A DNA stretch of 64,000 nucleotides from UBA10348 sp002469915 (GTDB lineage: Bacteria; Bacteroidota; Rhodothermia; Rhodothermales; UBA10348): NCBI GenBank assembly GCA_029249345.1, contig JAQWHM010000022.1, positions 62,001-126,000 on the forward strand, read 5' to 3'. The notes beneath the pieces were generated by a model that made no database searches, was not told the origin of the DNA, and saw only the letters and a list, made by a program, of their open reading frames with translations. Position 1 is the first letter of the stretch; every line of letters begins with the position of its first letter. This document shows, one piece after another, positions 62,929-64,000 of this stretch. The translations under genes were made by a program, and so were the position numbers.

Positions 62929-64000
62929 CTACTCGTCAACGGTGAACGATAACATCATGCCAGCATGCAGGTGTTCTGCAATATGGCAATGCGCCATCCA
63001 CTTCCCAGGGTTCGTCACGTCTACGAGCAACTCCACGGTTGAGCCCACCGGAATGATCTGAGTATCCTTCCAGGCCATGTTGGGGTTGGCTTGGCCGTCC
63101 ATTTCCGTAACTAAGAAGCGCTGTCCATGGATGTGGAATGGATGATTCATGGGGTGGAATGATTTTGGGTCATTAAAAATCCGAATCTTGACTACGTCCC
63201 CAACTTTCCAGTTCCAGTTAATATCCATGCTCTTGCGTCCGGTATCCTCATCTAGTAGGACCCAATCCACCTGTTCGCCCGATGAAAGCCAGTTCATCAT
63301 GGGCATAGCATCATTCCATTCCATCGGAGGAACGAATAAGGTGTCTACCTCCATCATCATAACAATCCACCTTGGGAGGTCATTGACCTCGACCGTTAAT
63401 CGGAGATTATGGTCAGGCTGTTTATCAAAATACTGTCGGAAATCTGCAATGTCGGATTGAACATCCTCGAACTCGAGAGCTTTCACAAACTGGCTTCCCA
63501 AATCGGGCTCAGCCTTCTCAGAGCCTACCATTATGGTACCTAAGTGATGCGTTTCGGGTACAAATACGCCACGAAAGTGATCGATGGATTGGATCGAGTT
63601 CGTGATCGCGTATTCCCGCTCTTCATCAAAGTAAACGTCTACGATATAGCGTTCGGCGGGTGCAATGACCACGCTTTCGACAAACTGTTCTCGTTCATAC
63701 TTCGAGACATCGCCGGCTACCACCTTCATTTTGGCACCACCAAAAACCAGGTTAAACGTACGCGTATTGGCGACGTTGGTTAGGTAAAATCGGACGACTT
63801 CGCCTTTGTCGACGTCCAGGTGGTAGTCGGTAATACCGTTAACCATAAGCACATTCCCAAAGCGACCCATGAGAGCATGCGTTGGGGCCGAATCACCGAA
63901 GGGAATGAGGCCACTCGAGTCAATAAGAATATCATCAAATACGAGCGGTACCTCTCGGTTGGAGGGGCCGTAATAATTCTCTTCCGTCGGATCGACCAGC
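62929..64000 (-). CDS. Multicopper oxidase, C-terminal part (runs off the window)
   Basis: The minus-strand frame is open from the right edge and ends at 62929; 356 residues are present. Cupredoxin domain two includes LVFDDILID and VRFYLTNVANTRTFNL. The C-terminal cupredoxin has the copper motifs HPMNHPFHIHGQ and HCHIAEHLHAGM, which hold the type 1 copper and the trinuclear centre. The methionine of HAGM is the type 1 axial ligand. An internal ATG at 63870 is not the true start, because conserved sequence continues upstream. It oxidises metals or phenols with O2 outside the cytoplasm. Confidence 0.92.
   Translation of the reverse strand, partial: LVDPTEENYYGPSNREVPLVFDDILIDSSGLIPFGDSAPTHALMGRFGNVLMVNGITDYHLDVDKGEVVRFYLTNVANTRTFNLVFGGAKMKVVAGDVSKYEREQFVESVVIAPAERYIVDVYFDEEREYAITNSIQSIDHFRGVFVPETHHLGTIMVGSEKAEPDLGSQFVKALEFEDVQSDIADFRQYFDKQPDHNLRLTVEVNDLPRWIVMMMEVDTLFVPPMEWNDAMPMMNWLSSGEQVDWVLLDEDTGRKSMDINWNWKVGDVVKIRIFNDPKSFHPMNHPFHIHGQRFLVTEMDGQANPNMAWKDTQIIPVGSTVELLVDVTNPGKWMAHCHIAEHLHAGMMLSFTVDE

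Noticed and set aside
1..64000. CRISPR array, prophage, insertion sequence or rRNA
   Set aside because: No regularly spaced repeats, integrase, transposase, capsid or rRNA sequence was seen on either strand.

Overview
The window (64 kb, roughly 50% GC by eye) looks like chromosome from a marine, polysaccharide-degrading member of the Bacteroidota/Rhodothermota/Balneolota group. The support is an omega subunit of the long Bacteroidota type, a TonB-dependent receptor and a second protein that both begin with a carboxypeptidase-like regulatory domain, a two-propeller hybrid sensor kinase, weak Shine-Dalgarno sites at many starts, and many secreted hydrolases. The phylum is inferred from gene content; there is no rRNA to confirm it.

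Layout. 1-12.9 kb is mostly housekeeping: the N-terminus of an AI-2E-type permease, a DUF47/PiT phosphate uptake pair, a GH18-type secreted protein, a YheT hydrolase overlapping DUF2721, a membrane-anchored peroxiredoxin, a GIY-YIG protein, an SDR-SRPBCC fusion, a methyltransferase overlapping PhnA, a DEAD-box helicase, a secreted rhodanese and a DUF2911 protein. 12.9-20.8 kb holds the 1368-residue hybrid kinase, YciH/SUI1, dipeptidyl peptidase IV and a seven-repeat FG-GAP protein. 20.8-28.8 kb is an uptake island: two divergent enolase-superfamily paralogues (one apparently catalytically dead) and a complete five-gene Dpp/Opp ABC transporter whose last four genes overlap by ATGA. 28.8-38.3 kb is sugar/polyol and sulfate-ester metabolism: a sodium/solute symporter, iron alcohol dehydrogenase, PfkB kinase, zinc alcohol dehydrogenase, two convergent sulfatases (the second interrupted by one in-frame TAA), a secreted metallo-beta-lactamase-fold protein and a secreted RidA-like protein. 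38.4-45.3 kb holds a Kef-type antiporter, DUF4105, tRNA-Gln(CTG), an NhaC-type antiporter, a PlsC acyltransferase and a YwaF-type membrane protein. 45.3-53.5 kb centres on a GH95 alpha-L-fucosidase bracketed by two decayed copies of the same minus-strand gene end plus terminator, followed by the TonB receptor and two more surface proteins. 53.5-64 kb holds rpoZ, a steroid-reductase-like enzyme, uvrA, an orphan gene, an M24 peptidase, a lipoprotein, a Tat-exported metallo-hydrolase, a serine hydrolase with TPRs and a multicopper oxidase cut by the window end.

How the parts may work together (inference): sulfatases, GH95, the TonB receptor, symporter, dehydrogenases and sugar kinase fit use of sulfated, fucose-containing algal glycans and polyols, while DPP IV, the Dpp transporter, the M24 peptidase and enolase-superfamily enzymes fit peptide or amino-acid-derivative scavenging. 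No CRISPR array, phage module or insertion sequence was seen. The most unusual items are the enolase pseudoenzyme, the nonsense-interrupted sulfatase, the paired gene remnants around GH95, and a hairpin plus U-tract just before the omega start codon.
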